Of a stretch of DNA of 64,000 bases, positions 25,523 through 33,440 are shown in pieces. Within the stretch, counting starts at the first letter, position 1; every line of letters starts with the position of its first letter. Both the position numbers and the translations under genes were made by a program. The stretch is from Chromatiaceae bacterium (GTDB lineage: Bacteria > Pseudomonadota > Gammaproteobacteria > Chromatiales > Chromatiaceae). The stretch is from assembly GCA_024235395.1 (NCBI GenBank), contig JACKMK010000003.1:868001-932000 (forward strand), written 5' to 3'. The notes under the pieces are model-generated. The model saw nothing but the letters and a program-made list of their open reading frames with translations, was not told the DNA's origin and searched no databases.

Positions 25523-27082
25523 TCAGTGACGGAAATGCCGCATGCCCGTGAACACCATCGCCATGCCGTGTTCGTTGGCTGCGGCGATCACCTCTTCGTC
25601 ACGCATCGAGCCACCGGGCTGGATGACCGCGGCGATGCCAGCGGCGGCGGCATTGTCGATGCCGTCGCGGAACGGGAAGAAGGCGTCCGAGGCCATCACC
25701 GAGCCGCGCACCTCCAAGCCGGCCTGCTCCGCCTTGATCGCGGCGATGCGTGCGGAGTTCACACGGCTCATCTGTCCGGCGCCGACACCGATCGTCATGC
25801 CGCCGCGGGTATACACGATCGCGTTGGACTTCACGAACTTTGCAACGCGCCAGCCGAACAGCAGGTCACGCATCTCGTTTTCGGTGGGAGCCCGCTCGCT
25901 GACCACACGTGTCTCCGTCAGCAGCTGCAGATCGGCATCCTGCACCAAGAGGCCACCATTCACACGTTTGAAATCCAGTCGGTGGATGACCTCGGCGGCC
26001 CAGTCGCCACAGGCCAGCAGGCGGACGTTCTTCTTCGCCTTCACCGCCTCTATGGCTTCCGCCGACACCGTGGGCGCGATGATGACCTCGACAAACTGAC
26101 GATCGACGATGGTCTTGGCGGTCTCGCCGTCGAGTTCTCCATTGAATGCGATGATGCCCCCGAACGCGGACTCCGGGTCCGTTGCGTAGGCGCGGTCATA
26201 GGCCGCGAGCAGGTTGTCCGCAATTGCGACACCGCACGGATTCGCGTGCTTCACGATCACGCAGGCCGGACCTTCGTCAAACTGTTTGACACATTCGAGA
26301 GCCGCGTCGGTATCCGCGATGTTGTTGTACGACAGTTCTTTGCCTTGCAACTGGTGTGCCGTTGCAACGCATGACTCCTGCAGGTTGTGCTCGACGTAGA
26401 ACGCCGCCTTTTGATGCGGATTCTCGCCATAGCGCATGGTCTGCGTCTGACGGAACTGCAGATTGATGGTATGCGGAAAGTCGCTCTGACCCTCGGCAGT
26501 GATCGTCCCGAGGTAGTTGGCGATCGCCCCGTCGTAGCGCGCAGTGTGCTCGTAGGTCTTTACCGCCAGCTGAAAGCAGGTCTCGTCGCTGACCTGTCCT
26601 GCGTTGCGGCGCATCTCCTGGATGATCCGACCATAGTCATGGGGATCGACCACGACCGCGACATCGCGATGGTTCTTGGCGGCAGCACGGATCATCGTCG
26701 GCCCACCGATGTCGATGTTCTCGATTGCATCGGCAAGGGTGCATTCGGGGTCGGCCACGGTCTTTTCGAACGGATACAGGTTGACGGCCACCAGATCGAT
26801 GCGGCCGATGCCGTGACGCTCCATCACCTCGTCGTCCAGGTCCCGGCGGCCGAGAATCCCACCGTGAATCTTCGGATGCAGTGTCTTGAGGCGCCCGTCC
26901 ATCATCTCGGGGAACCCGGTGTAGTCACTGACCTCCATGACCGCGACGCCGTTGTCGCGCAACAGTTTTGCGGTACCGCCGGTGGAGAGGATCTCGACGC
27001 CGGATTCGACCAGGTCGCGGGCAAATGCGACCACGCCGGTCTTGTCGGAGACGCTGATCAGGGCTCGGGTTATGGATGGCAT
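25523..27082 (-). CDS. purH: Bifunctional AICAR transformylase / IMP cyclohydrolase
   Basis: 519 aa. The N-terminal IMP cyclohydrolase (MGS-like) domain has A-L-I-S-V-S-D-K-T-G-V and S-T-G-G-T-A-K; the transformylase domain has K-H-A-N-P-C-G-V-A, S-A-F-G-G-I-I-A-F-N and the C-terminal S-D-A-F-F-P-F-R-D and P-G-G-S-M-R-D-E. Together they catalyse the last two steps of IMP synthesis. The ATG at 27082 has CAGGAA upstream. It is on the same strand as fis and dusB, after a 179-bp gap that shows no clear terminator. This dusB-fis-purH-purD order is typical for Gammaproteobacteria. Confidence 0.97.
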   Translation of the reverse strand: MPSITRALISVSDKTGVVAFARDLVESGVEILSTGGTAKLLRDNGVAVMEVSDYTGFPEMMDGRLKTLHPKIHGGILGRRDLDDEVMERHGIGRIDLVAVNLYPFEKTVADPECTLADAIENIDIGGPTMIRAAAKNHRDVAVVVDPHDYGRIIQEMRRNAGQVSDETCFQLAVKTYEHTARYDGAIANYLGTITAEGQSDFPHTINLQFRQTQTMRYGENPHQKAAFYVEHNLQESCVATAHQLQGKELSYNNIADTDAALECVKQFDEGPACVIVKHANPCGVAIADNLLAAYDRAYATDPESAFGGIIAFNGELDGETAKTIVDRQFVEVIIAPTVSAEAIEAVKAKKNVRLLACGDWAAEVIHRLDFKRVNGGLLVQDADLQLLTETRVVSERAPTENEMRDLLFGWRVAKFVKSNAIVYTRGGMTIGVGAGQMSRVNSARIAAIKAEQAGLEVRGSVMASDAFFPFRDGIDNAAAAGIAAVIQPGGSMRDEEVIAAANEHGMAMVFTGMRHFRH

Positions 27083-27261
27083 GCTGTGAATTCCTGCGCG
27101 GACTAAGCGGACGGCTTGCCCGGGGTATCAGAGTCAATACCGCGGGCGCACACCGCATCTCGATGGATTACTCGCCCCCGGCGCACCCGGTCCGGAAGTG
27201 GGGCCGGGCGACATGGGGTTGTCGGTGGCCCGCAACGACTGCCGCCGCGGGCAGCAAGATT

Positions 27262-27561
27262 TTACTCTATTTCGTACTGGGCAAGTTTTTTGCGCAATGT
27301 GCTTCGACTGATGCCGAGAATCTGTGCGGCCCGACTTTGATTGCCGCCGGTGTGATCCATCACGGTGCGGAACAGGGGCCGCTCCACCTGCTCGATCACG
27401 AGCTGATAGAGTTCGGCGGGATCTGCGCCGTTGAGCTGGTCGAAGTAACGCGACAGCGCGTCACGCACGGCTTCACGCAGGGGTTCAGTCTTCTTTGTCT
27501 TGGACACGCTCGAGAACTTCTTGGGCGTATGCGCGGCGGTTTGTGTGCTTGCGAGACTCAC
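27262..27561 (-). CDS. fis: DNA-binding protein Fis
   Basis: 99 aa, nearly identical in length to E. coli Fis (98). The C-terminal helix-turn-helix reads G-G-N-Q-S-R-A-A-Q-I-L-G-I-S-R-S-T-L-R-K-K-L, the highly conserved DNA-contacting part; the preceding helices contain V-I-E-Q-V-E-R-P-L. Fis bends DNA, activates rRNA promoters and shapes the nucleoid. The start is GTG at 27561, overlapping the dusB stop (GTGA), so the two are co-translated as in other Gammaproteobacteria, where dusB-fis is one operon. Confidence 0.95.
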   Translation of the reverse strand: MSLASTQTAAHTPKKFSSVSKTKKTEPLREAVRDALSRYFDQLNGADPAELYQLVIEQVERPLFRTVMDHTGGNQSRAAQILGISRSTLRKKLAQYEIE

Positions 27562-28577
27562 GCTGCTTTCTCCTCCTTCCTGGGCACTGGACCGAAGCCG
27601 GGTGCCTTCTTGTCGTTAAGGCGGTCGAAAAACTCCCTGATCAAACTGCCTTGCTGTTGAGTGTTCTGCGCAGCGTTGAAACGTTGGCGGAACGCAGCGC
27701 TGCCGGGCAATGCATTGCTGTACCAGGCAACGTGCTTGCGGGCGATCTTCACTCCATGATCCGGCCCATAAAACGCGTACAAAGAATCCAGATGTTCGGT
27801 CAAAAGATCGCGGATCCACGCGGGTTCCGGATCGGGAAGTCGTTCCCCGGTGTCCAGGTAGTGGGCGATTTCGCGAAACACCCAGGGGCGGCCGTGCGCG
27901 GCCCGGCCGATCATCAGGCCGTCGGCACCTGTTTGTTCAAGCACCTCCAAAGCCTTGCGCGGTGAATCGATGTCGCCGTTCGCGATGACGGGAATCGATA
28001 CCGCCTGTTTCACCTTGGCGATGGTCTCGTACTCGGCCGAACCGCGGTAGGCGCATGCGCGACTGCGGCCGTGTACTGCCACTGCGGCAATCCCGGCCCG
28101 CTCCGCGATCTGCGCAATGCGGGGCGCGTTGCGATGCTCCAGGTCCCACCCGGTCCGCATCTTCAACGTCACCGGCACATCGACAGCGGATACGACCCGA
28201 TCGAGGATCTCGGTCACCAGCGACTCATCGCGCATCAGCGCCGAACCGGCGGCCACTTTGCACACCTTCTTCGCCGGACAGCCCATGTTGATGTCTATGA
28301 TCTGCGCGCCGTATGTGACGTTGACCCTGGCGGCCTCTGCCATCCGCAGCGGATCAGTGCCGACAATCTGCACCACGACTGGTCCGGGCTCGCCATCGTG
28401 ATCGAGCCGCCGAACGGTCTTGCGCGTGCCGTAAAGGCTGGCGTCCGTGGTCACCATCTCCGAGACCGCCATGCCGGCACCGAGACGCCGGCACAGCGCC
28501 CGGAAGGGGCGGTCCGTGACTCCGGCCATTGGTGCGGCGATCAGATTGTTGTCGAGTTGATGATGACCGATGCGCAC
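27558..28577 (-). CDS. dusB: tRNA-dihydrouridine synthase B
   Basis: About 339 aa. A-A-P-M-A-G-V-T-D-R-P-F is the FMN-binding N-terminus; I-D-I-N-M-G-C-P-A-K-K-V holds the catalytic Cys; V-H-G-R-S, N-G-D-I and G-A-D-G-L-M-I-G-R-A-A contact FMN. The enzyme reduces uridines in the tRNA D-loop using NADPH. The frame reaches a TTG at 28598, but I prefer the GTG at 28577, which gives V-R-I-G-H-H-Q-L, the family's usual beginning. The 3' end overlaps fis. It lies about 180 bp after the zinc-ribbon protein gene on the same strand. Confidence 0.95.
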   Translation of the reverse strand: MRIGHHQLDNNLIAAPMAGVTDRPFRALCRRLGAGMAVSEMVTTDASLYGTRKTVRRLDHDGEPGPVVVQIVGTDPLRMAEAARVNVTYGAQIIDINMGCPAKKVCKVAAGSALMRDESLVTEILDRVVSAVDVPVTLKMRTGWDLEHRNAPRIAQIAERAGIAAVAVHGRSRACAYRGSAEYETIAKVKQAVSIPVIANGDIDSPRKALEVLEQTGADGLMIGRAAHGRPWVFREIAHYLDTGERLPDPEPAWIRDLLTEHLDSLYAFYGPDHGVKIARKHVAWYSNALPGSAAFRQRFNAAQNTQQQGSLIREFFDRLNDKKAPGFGPVPRKEEKAA

Positions 28578-28760
28578 TGTCCGGGAGGCCTCTGTCAACC
28601 TGCTGCCGAGTGAGTCGGAAACTGCAATCCTGGTCTGACGATGCTGCGGCGTTCTGCGCTGTTGCCGCGTCGGAATCGAAGCCGATCTGGGGTCGTCAGG
28701 GGGATGCGATGTTACGCTTAAATGACATCAACGCAAGCGCCAAATCGCGTAAATGTCGCG

Positions 28761-29519
28761 TCACAGAAAGTCGATGGCGAAGCCCGTCGCAATGCTACCC
28801 GGATCCTGGAAATCCAACTCGATAGTGAACACTTCGCCTGGGGCCACCAAGTGATCTCTGGGTGGGGGTGGATAGGTGTATTCCGACGGCATCAAGCGGC
28901 GGCGGATCAATACGCTTCCGTTGTTGTCGAGCAGCGACAATTGGATGTCCGGCAAACGCTGCGGTCCTTGCGCCATGTTGCGCACCACTGCACTGAAGGT
29001 CAGTGCGTCGTGATCGGTGGTCGCAGGCCGGATGTCGCGCTGCATCACCTTGAATGCATCCGGCTTGTGCACCAGCGACGGTCGACATTCGAGGTATCGG
29101 CACAATGGTTCCAGCGCAGGGAAGTGCTGCAACAGGACGACACGCTGCTGCCATGCCAGCTGCATGCCGAGTAGCGCGATCAACACGATTGCGATCAACG
29201 TGTACCACGGCTTGCTGCGTGATCGTTGCGTGTACAGGCTGTCGTTGATGTCCAGTCCTGCGTCATCGGATGCCTGGAGGGGTGGCAGATCTTCGGGTAC
29301 GTCAAACGGTAGGTCGGTGGGTGCGGCTGGCTGCGGACGCTGTTCCATGTGCGCATCCAGGCGCAGCGCGCGATTGCGCTGCGCCGGGTCGCCAGGTTCG
29401 CCGGAGACGGCGTCGAACACCAACCCGCAACGCATGCAGCGAACGATGCCGTCGACGTCGAGCAATGCGTCCGGACCGATCGCATAGGGCGTTGCGCAGC
29501 GCGGGCAATGGATGTTCAT
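28761..29519 (-). CDS. Zinc-ribbon (MJ0042) and DUF3426 membrane protein
   Basis: 252 aa. The N-terminus C-P-R-C-A-T-P-Y and V-R-C-M-R-C-G-L-V-F form a CxxC...CxxC zinc ribbon of the MJ0042 type. A proline-rich linker follows, then one membrane helix (I-A-I-V-L-I-A-L-L-G-M) near residue 115 and a C-terminal domain with V-H-K-P-D-A-F-K-V and S-A-V-V-R-N-M-A as in DUF3426. The zinc ribbon would be cytoplasmic and the C-terminal part periplasmic. Its ATG overlaps the prmA stop (ATGA). This gene commonly stands between prmA and dusB in Gammaproteobacteria; its function is unknown. Confidence 0.87.
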   Translation of the reverse strand: MNIHCPRCATPYAIGPDALLDVDGIVRCMRCGLVFDAVSGEPGDPAQRNRALRLDAHMEQRPQPAAPTDLPFDVPEDLPPLQASDDAGLDINDSLYTQRSRSKPWYTLIAIVLIALLGMQLAWQQRVVLLQHFPALEPLCRYLECRPSLVHKPDAFKVMQRDIRPATTDHDALTFSAVVRNMAQGPQRLPDIQLSLLDNNGSVLIRRRLMPSEYTYPPPPRDHLVAPGEVFTIELDFQDPGSIATGFAIDFL

Positions 29520-30397
29520 GTGCGTCGTCTGCCAGACAGCAGCACCCAGTCTTCGTCGGTCTCCGTCGGTTCGAACTCGATCTGCTCGGCATAGGCCCGC
29601 ATGACCTCGTCCGCCTGGTGCTGCAAGATGCCCGACATCACCAGCTGTGCGCCCGGACGCAACAGGCCGGCGATCTTCGGCGCGAGCCTGATCAGGACAT
29701 TCGCAAGGATGTTCGCGATCACGATGTCGGCAGCGGCGCCGCCGGACTGTTCGCTGTGTTCGACGTCAAGCGCATTCGCCACACTGTTGCGCAACGCATT
29801 GTCGCGCGTGGCCAAAAGCGCCTGTGGGTCGTGATCGATGCCGATGGCATGGCGCGCGCCCAGTTTCAATGCGGCGATCGCCAGGATGCCGGATCCGCAA
29901 CCGAAATCGATCACGTCGCGGCCGTCGAGGTCGTGCGCGTCGAGCCAGCGCAGGCACAACGCCGTCGTCGGGTGAGTTCCGGTGCCGAACGCCAGGCCGG
30001 GATCGAGATCGACCACCACGGCATCCGGTTGCTCCACTGCATGTCCGCTGGGACGGATCCACAGGCGTCTGCCGAAGCGCATCGGACGGAACCTGTCGAG
30101 CCAGGCGCGCTCCCAATCGCGGTCGCCGAGTCGTTCGAGCCGCAGCCCGTCACCGATCTCGTCGCTCAGCGTCTGGGTGATTGCGATGCGCAGGGCATCC
30201 GCATCGGTGTCGCCTGTGAACAGCCCGGTGACCCGGTTGGCCTGCCAGAGCGGCGTCTCGCCGGGTGCCGGTTCGAGCATCGGTTCGTCTGCCGCGTCGT
30301 GCAGCGAGACGGCCACGGCGCCGAGTTGTTCGAACAGCAATTCGATCAGCGGCACACGCGCCGGGTCGATGGTTATGTGGGCTTGGAGCCAGGACAT
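29516..30397 (-). CDS. prmA: Ribosomal protein L11 methyltransferase
   Basis: 293 aa, the standard size. An N-terminal substrate-recognition domain (about 1-100) is followed by the SAM-binding fold: V-I-D-F-G-C-G-S-G-I-L-A-I-A-A-L-K-L-G-A near residue 165, G-I-D-H-D-P-Q-A-L, and the catalytic-region I-V-I-A-N-I-L-A-N-V-L. G-L-A-F-G-T-G-T-H-P-T-T is the signature upstream of motif I. The enzyme trimethylates lysines and the N-terminus of ribosomal protein L11. It lies downstream of accC, 74 bp away on the same strand. Confidence 0.95.
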   Translation of the reverse strand: MSWLQAHITIDPARVPLIELLFEQLGAVAVSLHDAADEPMLEPAPGETPLWQANRVTGLFTGDTDADALRIAITQTLSDEIGDGLRLERLGDRDWERAWLDRFRPMRFGRRLWIRPSGHAVEQPDAVVVDLDPGLAFGTGTHPTTALCLRWLDAHDLDGRDVIDFGCGSGILAIAALKLGARHAIGIDHDPQALLATRDNALRNSVANALDVEHSEQSGGAAADIVIANILANVLIRLAPKIAGLLRPGAQLVMSGILQHQADEVMRAYAEQIEFEPTETDEDWVLLSGRRRT

Positions 30398-30471
30398 GGT
30401 CGAAGTCTATCGCGATTGGCCGGTTTGCCAGTGCGCGCCACGTTGGCGATGCCGGTCGGCCCGGTGGCCCG

Positions 30472-31812
30472 CTAGAGCCCGAGCTTCTTTTCCAGATAGT
30501 GGATGTTCATCCCGCCGGCCTGGAAGTTGGCATCCGCCATGATCTCGGCCTGCAACGGGATGTTGGTCTTGATGCCGTCGATCACCATTTCGGACAGCGC
30601 CGTGCGCATGCGAGCGATCGCCACTGCGCGCGTCTCGCCGTGTGCGATCAGCTTGCCGATCATCGAGTCGTAGTACGGTGGCACGCGGTAGCCGTTGTAC
30701 AGATGGGTGTCGACCCGGATACCCGGGCCACCCGGCAGGTGCAACTGGTTGATATCACCCGGGCTGGGCATGAAATTCTTGGGATCCTCGGCGTTTATCC
30801 GGCACTCGACCGCGTGGCCGCGGATCTGAATGTCGGATTGCCGGTAACTCAGCTCCTCTCCGCTCGCGATGCGCAACTGCTCCTTGACGATGTCGACCCC
30901 GGTGATCATTTCGGTGACCGGGTGCTCGACCTGTACGCGTGTGTTCATCTCGATGAAGTAGAACTCGCCGTTTTCGTACAGAAATTCGAAGGTGCCGGCA
31001 CCGCGGTAACCGATCTGCCGGCAGGCGTCGGCGCAGCGTCCGCCGACCCGCTGTCGCAGTTCCTCATCGATCCCCGGTGCTGGCGCCTCTTCGACGACCT
31101 TCTGGTGGCGTCGCTGCATCGAGCAGTCGCGTTCGCCTAGATGGATGGCATGCCCGTGTTCGTCGGCGAGTACCTGGAACTCCACGTGACGTGGGTTTTC
31201 CAGGTACTTCTCCATATAGACGGTCTCGTTACCGAAAGCGGCGCCGGCCTCTGCCTTGGTCAGCGAGATCGCGCTGAGCAGCGCTGCCTCGGCGCGTACG
31301 ACGCGCATGCCGCGGCCGCCGCCACCCCCGGCGGCCTTGACGATGACCGGGTAACCGATCTCGCGCGCAAGCTTGATGGTGCGCTCGTCGTTGTCGTCGA
31401 GGGGGCCGTCGGAGCCCGGCACCGTGGGTACGCCGGCCGATTTCATCGCCTCGATTGCCGTGATCTTGTCACCCATCAGCCGGATCGTTTCCGGGCGCGG
31501 GCCAATGAACACGAACCCTGATTGCTCGACCCGCTCGGCGAAGTCGGCATTTTCCGAAAGGAAGCCGTAACCGGGGTGGATCGCCTGGGCGTCGCACACC
31601 TCTGCCGCGCTGATGATCGCGGGCACGCTGAGATAGCTCGCGGCAGACGCCGCGGGGCCTATGCATACGGATTCGTCGGCGAGTCGGACGTGCTTGAGGT
31701 CGCGGTCCGCCTCGGAATGGACTGCGACCGTCTTGATGCCGAGTTCGCGGCAGGCGCGCAGGATACGTAGTGCGATCTCGCCGCGGTTGGCGATGACAAT
31801 CTTCTCGAGCAT
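30472..31812 (-). CDS. accC: Acetyl-CoA carboxylase, biotin carboxylase subunit
   Basis: 446 aa. I-V-I-A-N-R-G-E-I-A-L-R-I-L-R-A at the start, the glycine-rich ATP loop A-A-G-G-G-G-G-R-G-M near residue 163, E-K-Y-L-E-N-P-R-H-V-E-F and the catalytic E-M-N-T-R-V-Q-V-E-H identify it. It carboxylates the biotin on AccB with bicarbonate and ATP, the first half of the malonyl-CoA reaction. A TTG lies four codons upstream in frame, but the ATG at 31812 is used because it opens the conserved protein and is only 4 bp from the accB stop, as in the usual accBC operon. Confidence 0.97.
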   Translation of the reverse strand: MLEKIVIANRGEIALRILRACRELGIKTVAVHSEADRDLKHVRLADESVCIGPAASAASYLSVPAIISAAEVCDAQAIHPGYGFLSENADFAERVEQSGFVFIGPRPETIRLMGDKITAIEAMKSAGVPTVPGSDGPLDDNDERTIKLAREIGYPVIVKAAGGGGGRGMRVVRAEAALLSAISLTKAEAGAAFGNETVYMEKYLENPRHVEFQVLADEHGHAIHLGERDCSMQRRHQKVVEEAPAPGIDEELRQRVGGRCADACRQIGYRGAGTFEFLYENGEFYFIEMNTRVQVEHPVTEMITGVDIVKEQLRIASGEELSYRQSDIQIRGHAVECRINAEDPKNFMPSPGDINQLHLPGGPGIRVDTHLYNGYRVPPYYDSMIGKLIAHGETRAVAIARMRTALSEMVIDGIKTNIPLQAEIMADANFQAGGMNIHYLEKKLGL

Positions 31813-31816
31813 GGGC

Positions 31817-32275
31817 TCAACCAATCACAAACAGCGGTTCGTTGTATTCGACCGGTTGGCCGTTTTCGACCAGTATCTCGACGACCTTCCCGGATTTGTC
31901 GGATTCGATCTGGTTCAGGATCTTCATCGCCTCGATGATGCACAGGGTGTCGCCGCTCGACACCGCCTGGCCTTCGACGACGAACGGTTTGCCACCCGGC
32001 GAGGGTGCCCGGTAGAAGGTGCCGACCATCGGCGACCGGATGATATGACCCTCGGGCTCCTTCGGCGCCGCGGGCGCAGGTGAGCCGGCCGCTGTGGCAC
32101 CTGCCGTCGGCGCGGTGGGCGCGGCTACAGGGGCGGCGGCTGCAGCGATCATCGCCGGCATCACGCTGCTGGTACGGCTGATGCGCACCGATTCCTCGCC
32201 CTCGTGGATCTCGATCTCTGCGACATCCGATTCCTCGAGCAGCTCGATCAGTTTTTTTACCTTGCGGATATCCAT
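31817..32275 (-). CDS. accB: Acetyl-CoA carboxylase, biotin carboxyl carrier protein
   Basis: 152 aa. The N-terminal segment M-D-I-R-K-V-K-K-L-I-E-L is typical; a flexible Ala/Pro/Thr-rich linker runs from about residue 40 to 75, and the C-terminal biotinyl domain has S-P-M-V-G-T-F-Y and the biotinylation site I-E-A-M-K-I-L-N. The lysine of A-M-K carries biotin and shuttles carboxyl groups between AccC and the transferase. A good ribosome-binding site (AAGGAAG) precedes the ATG. It lies directly upstream of accC and 40 bp downstream of aroQ. Confidence 0.97.
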   Translation of the reverse strand: MDIRKVKKLIELLEESDVAEIEIHEGEESVRISRTSSVMPAMIAAAAAPVAAPTAPTAGATAAGSPAPAAPKEPEGHIIRSPMVGTFYRAPSPGGKPFVVEGQAVSSGDTLCIIEAMKILNQIESDKSGKVVEILVENGQPVEYNEPLFVIG

Positions 32276-32315
32276 TAGGACGCTTCCTTCTCAATGCGTT
32301 GTAGCTCGTTTCCGA

Positions 32316-32750
32316 TCATCCGCCGACCCTGCGCAATGCGGCGGCGAGTGCCAGTTCGTAACCCTGTGCGCCGAGGCCGCTGATCACGCCGACCGCCACG
32401 TCCGACAGATACGAGTGGTGGCGGAAGGACTCGCGGGCGAACACGTTCGACAGGTGCACCTCGATGAACGGGATGGCGACCCCCAGCAGGGCGTCGCGCA
32501 GGGCGACGCTGGTGTGGGTCAGGGCGGCGGGGTTGATCAGGATGAAATCCACCCCTTCGCTTCCCGCCTGGTGAATGCGATCGATCAGCTGCGCCTCGGC
32601 GTTGCTCTGCAGAAACGCGATATCGTGGCCAGCGGCCTGCTCAACGAGGCGCTGTTCGATGCTCGCCAGGGTGTCTTGCCCGTACAGCCCCGGCTCGCGC
32701 GAACCCAGCAGGTTCAGATTCGGGCCGTTCAGGACAAGGATGCGTGCCAT
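32316..32750 (-). CDS. aroQ: 3-dehydroquinate dehydratase, type II
   Basis: 144 aa, the standard type II length. I-L-V-L-N-G-P-N-L-N-L-L-G-S-R-E is the N-terminal signature with the catalytic loop that follows (R-E-P-G-L-Y-G), then I-L-I-N-P-A-A-L-T-H-T-S-V-A and F-I-E-V-H-L-S-N-V-F-A-R-E. It dehydrates 3-dehydroquinate in the shikimate pathway. An in-frame TTG two codons upstream exists; the ATG at 32750 fits the family start and has AAGGAA upstream. aroQ-accB-accC is a common gammaproteobacterial operon, and this gene heads it here. Confidence 0.96.
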   Translation of the reverse strand: MARILVLNGPNLNLLGSREPGLYGQDTLASIEQRLVEQAAGHDIAFLQSNAEAQLIDRIHQAGSEGVDFILINPAALTHTSVALRDALLGVAIPFIEVHLSNVFARESFRHHSYLSDVAVGVISGLGAQGYELALAAALRRVGG

Positions 32751-32885
32751 GGACAATCGGTTCCTTGGGGCGGTCGGTATCAGCCTTGACCAATCTGCCG
32801 GGATCTGTGCCGAAATGGCATCAAATTGACGCTAATTGTCGAACACCGCTCTGGGTTTGTCCAGGACCGGCAGGTCTTTCCGGGA

Positions 32886-33440
32886 TCAGCCCGGAGCGGC
32901 GAGCCGGCGGAGCAGGGGTTCCAGCTGGTCGCGTTCCAGACCGCCTGCATGGCGCATGACGACCTTGCCGCCCGGGGCGGTGACGACTGTGAAGGGTAGC
33001 CCCTCGTAGCGGTTGCCAAGGCGTCTCGACAGGGTCACTGCGTCGATGTCGCCGAGCAATACCGGATAGTTGACCCCGAAGGAGTCGGCGAACTCGCGTA
33101 CCGGTTCCGCATCATCGATCGCGATACCGACGAACTGTACGTTGTCGGCGAACGTCTCCTGGAGGGCGACGAACTCCGGTGTCTCCTTGCGGCAGGGTGG
33201 GCACCAGGTCGCCCAGAAATTGAGCACCACGACCTTGTCGGCGAACTCGCCGCTGTTGCGGACCCGCCCGTCGAGGTCGGGGTAGGTGAAATGCGGCAGG
33301 GTGTCGACCTCCTGCACGGTCTTCACCGGGTTGGTGGCCTCGTTTTGCGCGGTATTGTCGAACGCGCGCCAGGCGAAACCGCTGGCAGCGCCAATGACGG
33401 CTCCGCCGACCGCGATCAGGAAATAGTTGCGTATCTTCAC
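32886..33440 (-). CDS. TlpA-type membrane-anchored thiol-disulfide oxidoreductase
   Basis: 184 aa. One N-terminal membrane anchor (Y-F-L-I-A-V-G-G-A-V-I-G-A) is followed by a thioredoxin-fold domain with the active site N-F-W-A-T-W-C-P-P-C-R-K-E near residue 83 and the cis-Pro region Y-E-G-L-P-F-T-V-V. The domain faces the periplasm and would reduce substrates with electrons from the adjacent DsbD. The start is GTG at 33440, overlapping the dsbD stop as GTGA, so the pair is translationally coupled. A longer open frame to 33536 runs inside dsbD and is ignored. Confidence 0.92.
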   Translation of the reverse strand: MKIRNYFLIAVGGAVIGAASGFAWRAFDNTAQNEATNPVKTVQEVDTLPHFTYPDLDGRVRNSGEFADKVVVLNFWATWCPPCRKETPEFVALQETFADNVQFVGIAIDDAEPVREFADSFGVNYPVLLGDIDAVTLSRRLGNRYEGLPFTVVTAPGGKVVMRHAGGLERDQLEPLLRRLAAPG